From positions 1 through 19,058 of the forward strand of contig CALGNM010000381.1 in the NCBI GenBank assembly GCA_937958665.1: a stretch of DNA of 19,058 bases, given 5' to 3'. The DNA is from an uncultured bacterium (lineage in GTDB: Bacteria > Edwardsbacteria > AC1 > EtOH8). Position 1 is the first letter of the stretch. The number at the start of each line of letters is the position of its first letter. Position numbers and translations under genes: made by a program. Below are positions 1 to 7,482 of this stretch, one piece after another. The notes under the pieces are model-generated. The model worked only from the letters and a program-made list of their open reading frames with translations. It was not told the DNA's origin and did no database searches.

Positions 1-46
1 AGATCGTATTCGGTGACTGGAGTTCAGACGTGTGCTCTTCCGATCT
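1..46. other. Illumina i7-side sequencing adapter (not genomic)
   Basis: Bases 13-46 read GTGACTGGAGTTCAGACGTG and continue to CTTCCGATCT, the standard TruSeq/NEBNext index-side adapter. Bases 1-4 (AGAT) match the end of the P7 arm, and 5-12 (CGTATTCG) sit exactly where an 8-base sample index belongs. This is untrimmed library sequence. Genomic sequence begins at 47, so any open frame starting inside this stretch is spurious. Confidence 0.98.
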
Positions 47-130
47 GAACTCAATCCCTTCCCCGGCCAGGACCTCATGGGGATGGCACAGGCAGGGGGC
101 GCAGCAGATATGCAGCAACAGACCGGGCAT
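47..130 (-). CDS. queH: Epoxyqueuosine reductase QueH, N-terminal fragment (cut by contig end)
   Basis: Reading minus from the ATG at 130, 28 codons are open to the adapter junction. The peptide starts MPGLLLHICCAPC and continues CHPHEVLAGEGIEF. The LLHxCCAPC start is the hallmark of QueH (old name DUF208), the iron-sulfur enzyme that reduces epoxyqueuosine to queuosine in the tRNA wobble position. The vicinal Cys pair (residues 9-10) and Cys13 are in the expected place; an extra Cys15 is present. The ATG lies 3 bases after the dapA stop, so it is probably translated in the same operon. About 150 or more residues are missing. Identification rests on this short motif and on my memory of the family. 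Confidence 0.75.
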
Positions 131-133
131 CGG

Positions 134-1015
134 TCAGACTATCAGCCCGTACTTCTTCATTTCGGCCTTGACCAGCTTGCGGGTGGCGTCCGAAACCTCG
201 ACCAAAGGCATCCGCATCTCGGCGTGGCACAGCCCCATCAGGTTGAGGGCGGCCTTCACCGGCCCGGGGCTGGTCTCCGCGAACAAGGCCTTGACCAGCG
301 GGAACTGTTTGAGATGTATCCGACGGGCCTCCTCGACCTTGCCCTCCAGGAAATATTTGACCATTTTGGCGGTATCCTTGGGGGCGATATTAGCCACCAC
401 CGAGACCACCCCCCGGGCCCCCACCGCCAGCATCGGCAGGGTCAATGAGTCGTCGCCGGAGAAAACCGCTATCCGCTCCCCACACAACGCCATTATCTGG
501 CTGGCAATGTCCAGGTTGCCGGAGGCTTCCTTGACGGCCACAATATTGTTGATGTCAGACAATCTGGCAATGGTGGCCGGCTCCAGGCTGACTCCGGTCC
601 GGCTGGGGACATTGTACAGCATCAAGGGAAGTTTGGTGGCCCCGGCCACCGACTTGAAATGCTGATAAAGTCCCTCCTGGGTGGGCTTGTTGTAGTAGGG
701 GGTGACCACCAGCGCCCCATCCACCCCGACTTTTTCCATTTCCTTGGTCTTGGCCATGCTGTTCAGGGTGTCGTTGGTCCCGGTATAGGCCAGCACCTTC
801 ATCTTGCCCTGGGCCTTCTTGAGGGTGATCTCCACTATTTTTTTGTATTCGTCGGGCCAGACCGTCGGCCCCTCCCCGGTGGTGGCGGCGAAGACCACTC
901 CGGCAGTGCCGTTGGCAGCCTGAAAATCCAAAAGCCGTTCCAGGGCCGGCACATCAAGAGTGCCGTTTCTGAACGGCGTTACCAAGGCGACGAAGGAACC
1001 TTTCCAATCGATCAT
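134..1015 (-). CDS. dapA: 4-hydroxy-tetrahydrodipicolinate synthase
   Basis: 293 residues, the usual DapA length. It condenses pyruvate with aspartate semialdehyde, the first committed step to lysine and meso-diaminopimelate for peptidoglycan, in the cytosol. The (beta/alpha)8 aldolase signatures are all visible: TTGE at 45-48, Tyr108 in TPYYNKPTQEG, Tyr134 and Arg139 in LYNVPSRTG, and the Schiff-base Lys162 in AVKEASG. Each lies one position after its E. coli counterpart (Thr44/45, Tyr107, Tyr133, Arg138, Lys161). The ATG is preceded by AAAGGAG (1026-1032) with a 10-base spacer. It follows the deoxynucleoside kinase gene after 52 bases and precedes queH by 3 bases. N-acetylneuraminate lyase and other class I aldolase relatives are the alternatives, but the motif match favours DapA. 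Confidence 0.93.
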   Translation of the reverse strand: MIDWKGSFVALVTPFRNGTLDVPALERLLDFQAANGTAGVVFAATTGEGPTVWPDEYKKIVEITLKKAQGKMKVLAYTGTNDTLNSMAKTKEMEKVGVDGALVVTPYYNKPTQEGLYQHFKSVAGATKLPLMLYNVPSRTGVSLEPATIARLSDINNIVAVKEASGNLDIASQIMALCGERIAVFSGDDSLTLPMLAVGARGVVSVVANIAPKDTAKMVKYFLEGKVEEARRIHLKQFPLVKALFAETSPGPVKAALNLMGLCHAEMRMPLVEVSDATRKLVKAEMKKYGLIV

Positions 1016-1067
1016 GCTAATCCAACTCCTTTGTGAAAGTGATTAAAGGAACGAACATTCTCGTCTC

Positions 1068-1727
1068 CTATTTCCGGCTTTTATCCTTGCTGCCGACAGG
1101 CACGTAATAACGGGTTCCGGGGTGGGGCTGGCAGATCTTGTCCACCAAATCGTTGAAATGGTCTTCGTTATTGACGAAATCAATGTTATTGACGTTGACC
1201 ACCAGCAGGGGGGTGTCCGAATAATGGAAAAAGAAGTGGTTGTAAGCCTCGGAAAGCTCGGCCAGGTACTCCCGGGACATTGCATGCTCGAAAGGACGTC
1301 CCCGGTGCTTGATCCTCTTGAGCAGCACATCCACCTCGGCCTGAAGGTAGACCACCAGATCGGGCTGGGCGATGTTCCTCTCCAGCAGCGGCAGCAGGTG
1401 CTCATAGAGGGAAATCTCATTCTGGTCCAGGTTCAGGTAGGCAAAGATCTTGTCCTTGGCGAAAAGATAGTCGGAAACGATGCCCTGGCTGAACAGCTCC
1501 TGCTGGAACAGGTTCTGCTGCTGGCGGTAACGGGACAGCAGGAAGAATATCTGGGTCTGGAAGGCGAAAGCCCGGCGGTCAGAGTAGAAGCTGGCCAGGA
1601 ACGGATTCTCCTCCACCTCTTCTTCGATCAGCCTGGCCTTGAATCGATCGGCCAGCATCCGACTGAGGGAGGTCTTTCCCACCCCGATCACTCCCTCCAC
1701 CGCTATATAGTTGGGTATCTGAGCCAT
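1068..1727 (-). CDS. Deoxynucleoside kinase (dAdo/dGuo/dCyd kinase family)
   Basis: 219 residues of the P-loop deoxynucleoside kinase family (Bacillus Dgk/Dck, animal dCK), which phosphorylates salvaged deoxynucleosides in the cytosol. The Walker A GVIGVGKT is at 12-19, the substrate-binding ENPFL at 40-44, the SDYLFAKD block containing Asp86-Tyr87 at 85-92, and the Arg-rich lid RIKHRGRPFE at 138-147. The C-terminal tail is short and basic (GSKDKSRK). The ATG at 1727 is 2 bases after the folK stop, so the two are probably translationally coupled. Family membership is firm. The preferred base (A, G or C) cannot be read from sequence, so I give no symbol. Next to dCMP deaminase it fits a dNTP-pool function. 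Confidence 0.88.
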   Translation of the reverse strand: MAQIPNYIAVEGVIGVGKTSLSRMLADRFKARLIEEEVEENPFLASFYSDRRAFAFQTQIFFLLSRYRQQQNLFQQELFSQGIVSDYLFAKDKIFAYLNLDQNEISLYEHLLPLLERNIAQPDLVVYLQAEVDVLLKRIKHRGRPFEHAMSREYLAELSEAYNHFFFHYSDTPLLVVNVNNIDFVNNEDHFNDLVDKICQPHPGTRYYVPVGSKDKSRK

Positions 1728-1729
1728 AA

Positions 1730-2251
1730 TTAATACCGACTGTTGTTGATCTTCTTAATACCCTGGCCCCGGCGGTCCAGCCCGGCCAGGATCTCCTTCA
1801 ACGGCCTTCCGCTGGAGGGATCGGCCATCTCCGGACATAGGTCCAGCACCGGAACCAGCACAAAGGCCCTCCTGGCAGCCTCGGGGTGGGGAATATCAAG
1901 CCCGGGAAGGTGCAGCACCAGCTGGTCGTAGTAGAGTATGTCCAGGTCGATATTCCGAGGGCCCCACTTGGCCCCCCTCTTCCGGCCCATCCCGGCCTCT
2001 ATTCCCTGAAGGCAGGCCAGCAGGGCCTCGGGGCCCAAGCTGGTTTCTATCAGGGCCACTGCGTTGAGGAATTTCGGCTGACCGGCCAGCCCCACCGGCT
2101 CGGTCTCGTACAGCGGAGAGAGCTTGGTCAGCTTCATTCCCGGGGTCTGGTTCAGGGCGGCCACGGCGCTGCGGATGTTGCCCAGCCTCCGCCCCAGGTT
2201 GGTGCCCAGCCCGATCAGGGCCCGGTGGCTGTCCGGAACGGCCGGTTTCAT
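1730..2251 (-). CDS. folK: 2-amino-4-hydroxy-6-hydroxymethyldihydropteridine pyrophosphokinase (HPPK)
   Basis: 173 residues, normal for monofunctional FolK. It transfers pyrophosphate from ATP to 6-hydroxymethyl-dihydropterin, the step before dihydropteroate synthase in folate synthesis. The start [10 protein letters not shown] (11-20), the HPPK signature [12 protein letters not shown] (95-106) with the metal-binding Asp102/Asp104, and the [13 protein letters not shown] block (122-134) are all present. The ATG at 2251 overlaps the deaminase stop as ATGA. The frame remains open further upstream through the deaminase gene, but that part has no FolK similarity and is just the overlapping reading frame. 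FolB and FolP are not adjacent here. With glyA and purH nearby it belongs to a one-carbon theme. Confidence 0.94.
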   Translation of the reverse strand: MKPAVPDSHRALIGLGTNLGRRLGNIRSAVAALNQTPGMKLTKLSPLYETEPVGLAGQPKFLNAVALIETSLGPEALLACLQGIEAGMGRKRGAKWGPRNIDLDILYYDQLVLHLPGLDIPHPEAARRAFVLVPVLDLCPEMADPSSGRPLKEILAGLDRRGQGIKKINNSRY

Positions 2252-2745
2252 CCCTTGGCCCGGGTGACCTTCATGCCGGACTCCTTGAGCATCTGGGCGG
2301 ACAGCCGGTCGGGATAGCCCTCCAGATAGACCACCTGCCTGATGCCGGAGTTGATGATCATTTTGGAGCACAGGACGCAGGGATGGTGGGTCACATAGAT
2401 GGTGGCCCCGGCCAGCGAAACTCCGAAAGTGGCGGCCTGGATGATGGCGTTCTGCTCGGCATGGATGGCCCGGCATATCTCGTGCCGCTCCCCGGAGGGA
2501 ACCTTCAGCTGTTCCCGGATGCAGCCCGCCTGGTCGCAGTGGGCCAGCCCGGTGGGTGCCCCGTTGTAGCCGGTGGACAGGATCCGTTTGTCGCGCACCA
2601 CCACCGCCCCCACCTGGCGCCTCAGACAGGTGGACCGGGTGGAGACCATCCGGGCCAAATCCAGGAAGAACTTCTCCCAACTGGGGCGGCTCCGGGCGGG
2701 AGGGCCGGCCTTGCTGGCCCTGGGGCGGCCTTTTGAGTCAGCCAT
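2248..2745 (-). CDS. dCMP deaminase (ComEB-type zinc cytidylate deaminase)
   Basis: 165 residues. It deaminates dCMP to dUMP, the precursor for thymidylate. It shows the [17 protein letters not shown] block (59-75), zinc ligand His95 and catalytic Glu97 in HAEQNAI (95-101), and zinc ligands Cys123 and Cys126 in HPCVLC. The first ~20 residues ([12 protein letters not shown] and so on) are a basic, proline-rich extension before the core begins near Trp23. An internal start is possible, but no ATG lies between them. It begins 3 bases after the stop of the upstream DUF4388-like gene and overlaps folK by 4 bases. ComEB is the Bacillus name; nothing here indicates competence. Function is quite sure from the motifs, while allosteric control by dCTP/dTTP cannot be judged. 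Confidence 0.9.
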   Translation of the reverse strand: MADSKGRPRASKAGPPARSRPSWEKFFLDLARMVSTRSTCLRRQVGAVVVRDKRILSTGYNGAPTGLAHCDQAGCIREQLKVPSGERHEICRAIHAEQNAIIQAATFGVSLAGATIYVTHHPCVLCSKMIINSGIRQVVYLEGYPDRLSAQMLKESGMKVTRAKG

Positions 2746-2748
2746 CGG

Positions 2749-3162
2749 CTACTTCTTGGCCTCCAGGGTCAGGTCTGGTTCGAAGGACAGCTCGCTGTCC
2801 TTGGCCGACAGGCACTGGGCCAGCACGCTCATCTGGTGCAGGGCCATGGCCTCCTCCAGCCTCTGCCGGGTGATCATCTCCAGCTCCACCAGGATGTCGC
2901 CCAACCTACCCCCATGCTGTTTTTGATGGTCGATGGCCCGCTGGACCTCCTCCTGGCTGAGGTGCCCGCCGGCAGTCAGGATCTCCCCGATCAGCTTTTT
3001 ACGTTCGGCCGAAGAGAATCCCGAAATGGAACCACCCTTGAATTCCACGTATTCGGTGTAATCGACATTGTCGATGGTCAGGACCCCCGACCAGCGTTCC
3101 TTGATGGCGGTGGCCACCACATCGCCGAACTGGACCTTGCCTAGCTTTTTCACCTCTGCCAT
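2749..3162 (-). CDS. Small DUF4388-like protein with an MshEN-like tandem motif
   Basis: 137 residues, no signal peptide or membrane segment. Residues ~8-50 resemble the DUF4388 (PatA N-terminal-like) domain: a helix, then WSGVLTI, and a strand pair ending EFKGGSISG. Residues 57-110 contain two tandem 24-residue units (57-80 LIGEIL...DHQ and 86-109 RLGDILVELE...) separated by exactly five residues, KQHGG. That matches the MshEN layout of GspE/PilB/MshE N-termini, a known cyclic-di-GMP receptor fold, but both units are imperfect: Leu57 for Arg, Glu95 for Gly, and the final Gln shifted by one. The ATG follows the glyA stop by 3 bases and uses AAAGGA inside the glyA end as ribosome site. The domain call is from memory; cyclic-di-GMP binding is only a hypothesis. 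Confidence 0.55.
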   Translation of the reverse strand: MAEVKKLGKVQFGDVVATAIKERWSGVLTIDNVDYTEYVEFKGGSISGFSSAERKKLIGEILTAGGHLSQEEVQRAIDHQKQHGGRLGDILVELEMITRQRLEEAMALHQMSVLAQCLSAKDSELSFEPDLTLEAKK

Positions 3163-3165
3163 AAG

Positions 3166-4473
3166 CTATCCTTTCAAACGATTGGGGTAAAGTGGAAATT
3201 GACGGCACAGCTCCCTGATCTGGCCTGACACATCCTTGATCTTGGCCTCGTTGCCGATATGGGAAAGAACCTGGTCGATCATGCCGGCCACGATTTTCAT
3301 CTCGGCCTGCTTCATGCCCCGGGTAGTCAGGGCAGCAGTGCCCATTCTGAAGCCAGAGGTGACGAAGGGGCTGCGGACATCGAACGGCACCATGTTCTTG
3401 TTGACGGTGATGCCTGCGGCATGCAGGGCGTTCTCGGCCTCCTTGCCGGTGATGTTCTTGTTGGTCCAATCTATCAGCATCAGGTGGTTTTCGGTGCCGC
3501 CGGAGACTATCTGGTAGCCCTTTTCCATCAGGGCCGCAGCCAATGCTTGGGCGTTGTCTATCACCTGCTGGGCGTAGACCTTGAACGACGGCTCCAGGGC
3601 CTCCTTGAAGGCCACCGCCTTGGCGGCGATGACGTGCATCAGGGGGCCGCCCTGGATGCCGGGCATCACCGTGCTGTCCATCACCTCCGACCACAGCTTC
3701 AGCCTCTCGCCGGATTTGGCCTTGATCTTGTGGCCCAAAGTGTTCTCTCCGTCCTTGCCGATCAGCACCATCCCGCCCAGGGGACCGCGCAGGGTCTTGT
3801 GGGTGGTGGTGGTCACCACGTGACAGTATGGGATGGGCGAGGGATGCAGGCCGGCGGCGATCAGCCCGGCAGGATGGGCCACGTCGGCGAACAGGAAGGC
3901 ACCCACCTGGTCGGCGATCTCCCGGAACTTGGGGAAATCGTAATGCCGGCTGTAGGCCGAGGCTCCCACGATGATCATCTTGGGCTTGTGCTCCCGGGCC
4001 TTTCGGGCCACGTCGTCCATATCGATGTAGCCGGTCTCGCGTTTGACCCCGTAGGAGACTATCTGGTACATCTTGCCAGAGAAGGATACCGGCGAGCCGT
4101 GGGTCAGATGTCCGCCGTGGGCCAGGTCCATGCCCAGCACCGTGTCGCCCGGCTGGCAGTAGGTGAAATAGACCGCCTGGTTGGCGGTGGAGCCGGAATG
4201 TGGCTGGACGTTGGCGTATTCGCAGCCGAATAGCTTTTTGGCCCGGTCCCGGGCCAGGTTCTCGGCCACGTCCACGAACTCGCAGCCCCCGTAGTAGCGC
4301 TTGCCGGGGTAGCCCTCGGCATACTTGTTGGTCATCACCGAGCCCTGGGCCTCCATCACCTCCTCGGAGACGAAATTCTCCGAGGCGATCAGCTCCAGGC
4401 CGTATTCCTGGCGCCCGGTCTCGTCGATTATTGACTGGAATATCTCGGGGTCCCTGCCCTTGAGGTCGCTCAT
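3166..4473 (-). CDS. glyA: Serine hydroxymethyltransferase
   Basis: 435 residues. This PLP enzyme converts serine plus tetrahydrofolate to glycine plus 5,10-methylene-THF, the main one-carbon source for thymidylate, purines and methionine. Visible landmarks are [10 protein letters not shown] (27-36), the [11 protein letters not shown] block (58-68), [11 protein letters not shown] (91-101), [13 protein letters not shown] (196-208) with PLP-contacting Asp197 and His200, and the Schiff-base Lys226 in [10 protein letters not shown]. After it the sequence reads GPLGG, where I expect GPRGG. I chose the ATG at 4473, 10 bases after the TlpA-like stop with AGGATAGG upstream. The frame stays open a further 27 codons (to 4554), but those encode a basic peptide from inside the neighbouring gene and are not part of GlyA. 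The 3-base gap to the downstream gene indicates an operon. Confidence 0.96.
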   Translation of the reverse strand: MSDLKGRDPEIFQSIIDETGRQEYGLELIASENFVSEEVMEAQGSVMTNKYAEGYPGKRYYGGCEFVDVAENLARDRAKKLFGCEYANVQPHSGSTANQAVYFTYCQPGDTVLGMDLAHGGHLTHGSPVSFSGKMYQIVSYGVKRETGYIDMDDVARKAREHKPKMIIVGASAYSRHYDFPKFREIADQVGAFLFADVAHPAGLIAAGLHPSPIPYCHVVTTTTHKTLRGPLGGMVLIGKDGENTLGHKIKAKSGERLKLWSEVMDSTVMPGIQGGPLMHVIAAKAVAFKEALEPSFKVYAQQVIDNAQALAAALMEKGYQIVSGGTENHLMLIDWTNKNITGKEAENALHAAGITVNKNMVPFDVRSPFVTSGFRMGTAALTTRGMKQAEMKIVAGMIDQVLSHIGNEAKIKDVSGQIRELCRQFPLYPNRLKG

Positions 4474-4483
4474 TTTCCTATCC

Positions 4484-5131
4484 TTATTTCTTGTTTTTTT
4501 TCTTGGCCACCACCGCCTTGGCCGGCTCTTTTGTGCTGTCTGCTTTGGCAACATTGGTTCTGGACGGTGCCGGCTCCACCTTCTCGACTGGGGCCATCCC
4601 CAGCAGGGATCGCAGCTGTTGCCGTAGGCTGTCGCCGTAGGCCGGGACGAACCCGGTGTGGTATTCCTTGATGATGCCCTCCCGGTCTATCATCACCAGG
4701 GTGGGCAATTCCTTGACCTGGTATTTTTTTGAGACCACCTCGTACTGGTCCATCAGCACCGGCAGGGTAATCACATTGTTGAAGACATAGTTCTCCACGG
4801 TGTCGCGGGGCTGGCCGACATTGACCAGGTAGAACTTGGCGCCCTGGGAGGAAAGCTCGGAAGCCAGCTCCTGAAGCAGGGGGATCTCGTTCTTGCAGTT
4901 CTTGCACCAGGAGGTGAAGAAGCTCAGCACCACCAGGTTCCGCTCCTGGCGCTGGCGCGGCCCCCGGGGTTGGCCGCAGTAGTCCCGCAGGTAGAAATCG
5001 CTGCCGTCCAGGGTCTTCAGCACCACGACCGGGGCCGGCTGGCCGCACAGACCGGGGCCGGCATTCTCGGCCGAAAGAGCCGGCGACAGGATGACCATCA
5101 GTAAAAGGCAGCAGGCTGCAGTGCGCATCAT
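4484..5131 (-). CDS. Secreted TlpA/ResA-type thioredoxin-fold protein
   Basis: 215 residues. An N-terminal signal peptide is visible ([21 protein letters not shown], cleavage near 21), so the protein is exported. Cys7-Cys8 lie inside the hydrophobic stretch, so a lipoprotein is less likely. The thioredoxin fold covers ~30-180 with the active site WCKNC (Trp75, Cys76, Cys79) and the cis-proline Pro143 in ELPTLVMID, as in AhpC/TSA-Redoxin family TlpA/ResA proteins that reduce disulfides outside the cytoplasm (for example in cytochrome c maturation). No partner gene indicates its substrate. The last ~35 residues form an Ala/Lys-rich low-complexity tail ending KKKNKK. The ATG overlaps the rpiB stop as ATGA. 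A CxxC protein with this layout is surely redox-active; its specific role is unknown. Confidence 0.82.
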   Translation of the reverse strand: MMRTAACCLLLMVILSPALSAENAGPGLCGQPAPVVVLKTLDGSDFYLRDYCGQPRGPRQRQERNLVVLSFFTSWCKNCKNEIPLLQELASELSSQGAKFYLVNVGQPRDTVENYVFNNVITLPVLMDQYEVVSKKYQVKELPTLVMIDREGIIKEYHTGFVPAYGDSLRQQLRSLLGMAPVEKVEPAPSRTNVAKADSTKEPAKAVVAKKKNKK

Positions 5132-5577
5132 TTGGAATTTTCCTCCTCGTATTTTGCGATCTTGTCCAATCGCTTTTGGTGGCGGCCCCCTTCGAACTCG
5201 GTCTCCAGCCAGACCTTGACGATCTTGGGAACGATCTGAAGGTCAACGAAATCAGCCGGCAGCACCAGTATGTTGGCATTATTGTGCTGGCGCGACAGCC
5301 GGGCCATGTCCGGAGTCAGCACCAGAGCCGCCCTGACTCCCCTGACCTTGTTGGCCGCCATGGACATGCCGTTACCGGTGCTGCAGATCAGAATACCTTT
5401 GTCCACCTCTCCTCTGGCCACCGCTTGGGCCACCGGTAAGGCGTGGTCGGGGAAGTCGCATGATTCCCGGCTCTTGGTGCCCATATCGGCGAATTCGATG
5501 TTATCTGGCGTGAAAGTGCTCTTGATCTGTTCCTTCAGCAGATATCCCCGATGGTCGGCCCCTATCGCTACCTTCAT
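5128..5577 (-). CDS. rpiB: Ribose-5-phosphate isomerase B
   Basis: 149 residues, typical RpiB/LacAB family. It interconverts ribulose-5-phosphate and ribose-5-phosphate, supplying PRPP and thus the purine genes in this window. Motifs: GADHRGYLLK (6-15) with Asp8-His9, SCDFPDHA (39-46), catalytic Cys65 and the phosphate loop in ICSTGNGMSMAANKVRGVRAAL, His98 in RQHNNANIL, and FEGGRH (128-133). The usual GTGIGMS is STGNGMS here, which keeps the catalytic Cys and the glycines. The ATG is preceded by GAGGA with a 6-base spacer. It lies 21 bases after phosphotransbutyrylase 2 and overlaps the thioredoxin gene. Galactose-6-phosphate isomerase LacA/LacB or an allose-phosphate isomerase is the alternative; a single stand-alone copy favours RpiB. 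Confidence 0.9.
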   Translation of the reverse strand: MKVAIGADHRGYLLKEQIKSTFTPDNIEFADMGTKSRESCDFPDHALPVAQAVARGEVDKGILICSTGNGMSMAANKVRGVRAALVLTPDMARLSRQHNNANILVLPADFVDLQIVPKIVKVWLETEFEGGRHQKRLDKIAKYEEENSK

Positions 5578-5598
5578 ATGTTATCCTCGCTCTTGAAG

Positions 5599-6504
5599 CT
5601 ATTTGGCCATCAAGGCCGAAAGTACGATGGACATGAACTTGGTGTCGTCAGAATCGGTGCGCGAGGTCAGAACCACCGGGGCGCTGGTGCCGATGACCAT
5701 GGCCGCCAGCTCGGCCCTGGCCAGCTGGGTCAGGGTCTTGTACAGGATGTTGCCGGCCTGGATGTCGGGGCACAGCAGAATATCGGCCAGCCCGGCCACC
5801 GGGGATTTGAGTCCCTTGCCGGCGGCGCATTCCGGGGACACCGCGGCGTCCAGGGACAGGGGCCCGTCCACAATGCAGCCCTTGATCTGGCCCCGGTCGG
5901 ACATCTTGGCCAGCTGGGCGGCCTCCAGACTGCAGGGCCACTTGGGGTTGACCTTCTCGGTGGCGGTCAGCACCGCCACCTTGGGGGTCTCGATCCCCAG
6001 CTTGTGGGCCACGGTGACCGCATGATTGATCATGTCCACCTTCTGGCCGAAATCGGGATAGGGGATCTGGGCGGCGTCGGTTACGATTAACAGGCGGGGA
6101 TATTGGGGAACCTCGAATACCGCCACGTGGGAAACGGTGGCCCCGGTGGTCAGCCCGTTCTCCTTGTTCAGGTAGGCCCGGGCGTAGACCGCAGTGTCGA
6201 TCAGGCCCTTCATCAGCACGTCGGCCTCGCCTTTTTTAACCATCTCCACCGCCTGGGCGGCCGCCTTCTTGTAATCCGGCTGGTCTATCAGGGTGAAGAT
6301 CTTAGGATCGATCTTGTGTTCCTTGGCCAGATCTTCGGTTTTCTTTTTGTCGCCGATAAGTACGGCCTGGGCCAGTTTTTCGTTGACCGCCCGGGCCAGG
6401 GCCCCGATTATGTCCGGGTCCTGCCCGCAGGCCACCGCCACCTTTTTGAGAGGGCCGCCCTTCACCAGATCCGCCATCTGCTTGAGTGTAGTCACCTGTG
6501 CCAC
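5599..6504 (-). CDS. ptb: Phosphotransbutyrylase 2 (phosphate acyltransferase)
   Basis: 301 residues of the phosphate acetyl/butyryltransferase family. It exchanges CoA for phosphate on an acyl-CoA, giving an acyl-phosphate for a kinase. Family blocks: VLMKGL (96-101), SHVAVFE, AHKLGIETPKVAVL, KMSDRGQIKGCIVDGPLSLDAA, ADILLCPDIQAGNILYK and GTSAPVVLTSRTDS. The GTG start is supported by GGGAG 9 bases upstream, and an ATG further upstream is in another frame. The closest match I can recall is Clostridium Ptb, not Pta. It keeps the canonical GTSAPVVLTSR end, whereas copy 1 has GAAKPVVMLSR, and the two differ across most variable positions, so this is an old duplication or separate acquisition. The acyl group (butyryl, branched-chain or other) is not determinable from sequence. 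Confidence 0.87.
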   Translation of the reverse strand: MAQVTTLKQMADLVKGGPLKKVAVACGQDPDIIGALARAVNEKLAQAVLIGDKKKTEDLAKEHKIDPKIFTLIDQPDYKKAAAQAVEMVKKGEADVLMKGLIDTAVYARAYLNKENGLTTGATVSHVAVFEVPQYPRLLIVTDAAQIPYPDFGQKVDMINHAVTVAHKLGIETPKVAVLTATEKVNPKWPCSLEAAQLAKMSDRGQIKGCIVDGPLSLDAAVSPECAAGKGLKSPVAGLADILLCPDIQAGNILYKTLTQLARAELAAMVIGTSAPVVLTSRTDSDDTKFMSIVLSALMAK

Positions 6505-6513
6505 TGCTTGATT

Positions 6514-6518
6514 CTCCC
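6514..6518 (-). promoter_or_regulatory. Ribosome binding site supporting the GTG start of phosphotransbutyrylase 2
   Basis: Minus-strand GGGAG lies 9 bases before GTG 6504. It favours this non-ATG start over the out-of-frame ATG a little upstream. Confidence 0.6.
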
Positions 6519-6546
6519 GATTTGCATTGTATTTTTTGTTCAGTTG

Positions 6547-7473
6547 TCAGCTCAGAAAAACCGCGTTGCGCCCCGACTGCTTGGCCCGATACAAGGCCTT
6601 GTCGGCCCGATCGATCAGGGAGTCCAGGGTCTCGCCGGCCCCCAGCTCGGCCACCCCCAGACTGAGGGTGGTCTTGAAGCTCCACAGCTTCTCCTGGTAT
6701 ATCAGCCTCCAGCTCTCGACCGACGATCTCAGCCGTTCGGCGATCTCCACCGCGATCTCGGCCTTGGTCTGGGGCAGCATGATCAGGAACTCCTCCCCGC
6801 CGTATCGTCCCACCCGGTCGTATTCCCGCAGGCCGCCCAGCAGCAGCTTGGAGACGCCTTTGAGGACCTCGTCCCCCACCTGATGGCCGAAGCGGTCGTT
6901 GACGTTCTTGAAATAGTCCAGGTCGCAGAAGATGACCGACAGCGGCAGTCCCAGGCGCTTTGATTTCTTGATCTCCAGGTCCAGCTCCATTTCGATCTTG
7001 CGGCGGTTGAGCAGGTCGGTCAGGGAGTCGCTGGAGGCCAGTTTGGCCAGCAACTCCGAGGCCTTGGCCTCCTCCTCATAGATGCTGGCATCCCGGAATA
7101 TCTGGACCGCCCCGATCACCCGTCCCTGGTCGCTGCGGATGGGGCTGGAGACCACGTCCACCGGCAGGCGCCGGCCGTCCCGGTGCTTCAGGTAGACCCG
7201 GAATTGCCCGGAGCCCTGGCCGCTGGTGACCGCCCGGCCCAGGGGGCACAGGGCGCTGCACATCTCCCGCCCCTCGGCATCGATGTGGCACAGCCGGTCG
7301 TCGGAACAACGCTGTTTGAGCATCTCGGCGGCCGGGTAGCCGGTTATCCTCTCCGCCCCCCGGTTCCAGTAGGTGATCACCCTCTGGTTGTCCACGAAAT
7401 AGATGCCGTCGTTGGTCTGGTCCAGAATGGACTGGTAGATGTCGCAGTCCAGCCGATCTAATTCACCCGACAT
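6547..7473 (-). CDS. PAS-GGDEF diguanylate cyclase with cysteine-rich PAS domain
   Basis: 308 residues, cytosolic, no membrane segments. An N-terminal PAS domain (~11-130) is followed by a short linker helix and a GGDEF domain (~145-308) that makes cyclic-di-GMP from two GTP. The active site is GGEEF (225-229); metal-binding Asp184 in CDLDYFK, the FGHQVGDEVL block and a product-inhibition I-site RxxD (216-219), five residues before GGEEF, are intact, so it is probably active and feedback-controlled. The PAS domain has Cys56, Cys62, Cys72 and Cys76 in the pattern C-x5-C-x9-C-x3-CPL, a known PAS subtype whose cofactor I do not know; a redox, heme or metal sensor is plausible. The ATG has AAAGGAG upstream, overlapping the stop of phosphotransbutyrylase 1. 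Its position between the two ptb genes is unusual. Confidence 0.88.
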   Translation of the reverse strand: MSGELDRLDCDIYQSILDQTNDGIYFVDNQRVITYWNRGAERITGYPAAEMLKQRCSDDRLCHIDAEGREMCSALCPLGRAVTSGQGSGQFRVYLKHRDGRRLPVDVVSSPIRSDQGRVIGAVQIFRDASIYEEEAKASELLAKLASSDSLTDLLNRRKIEMELDLEIKKSKRLGLPLSVIFCDLDYFKNVNDRFGHQVGDEVLKGVSKLLLGGLREYDRVGRYGGEEFLIMLPQTKAEIAVEIAERLRSSVESWRLIYQEKLWSFKTTLSLGVAELGAGETLDSLIDRADKALYRAKQSGRNAVFLS

Positions 7474-7482
7474 AACGCTCCT

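Noticed and set aside
30-665. Long plus-strand open frame at the left end
   Set aside because: It starts inside the adapter and runs antisense to dapA. The translation has no family pattern; high GC and biased codons open the mirror frames.
2252-2680. Upstream extension of folK
   Set aside because: The frame stays open through the dCMP deaminase gene, but FolK similarity begins at the ATG overlapping the deaminase stop.
3259-4233. 324-codon plus-strand frame antisense to glyA
   Set aside because: The opposite frame encodes a complete serine hydroxymethyltransferase with catalytic residues, and the plus translation is low-complexity G/H/L-rich.
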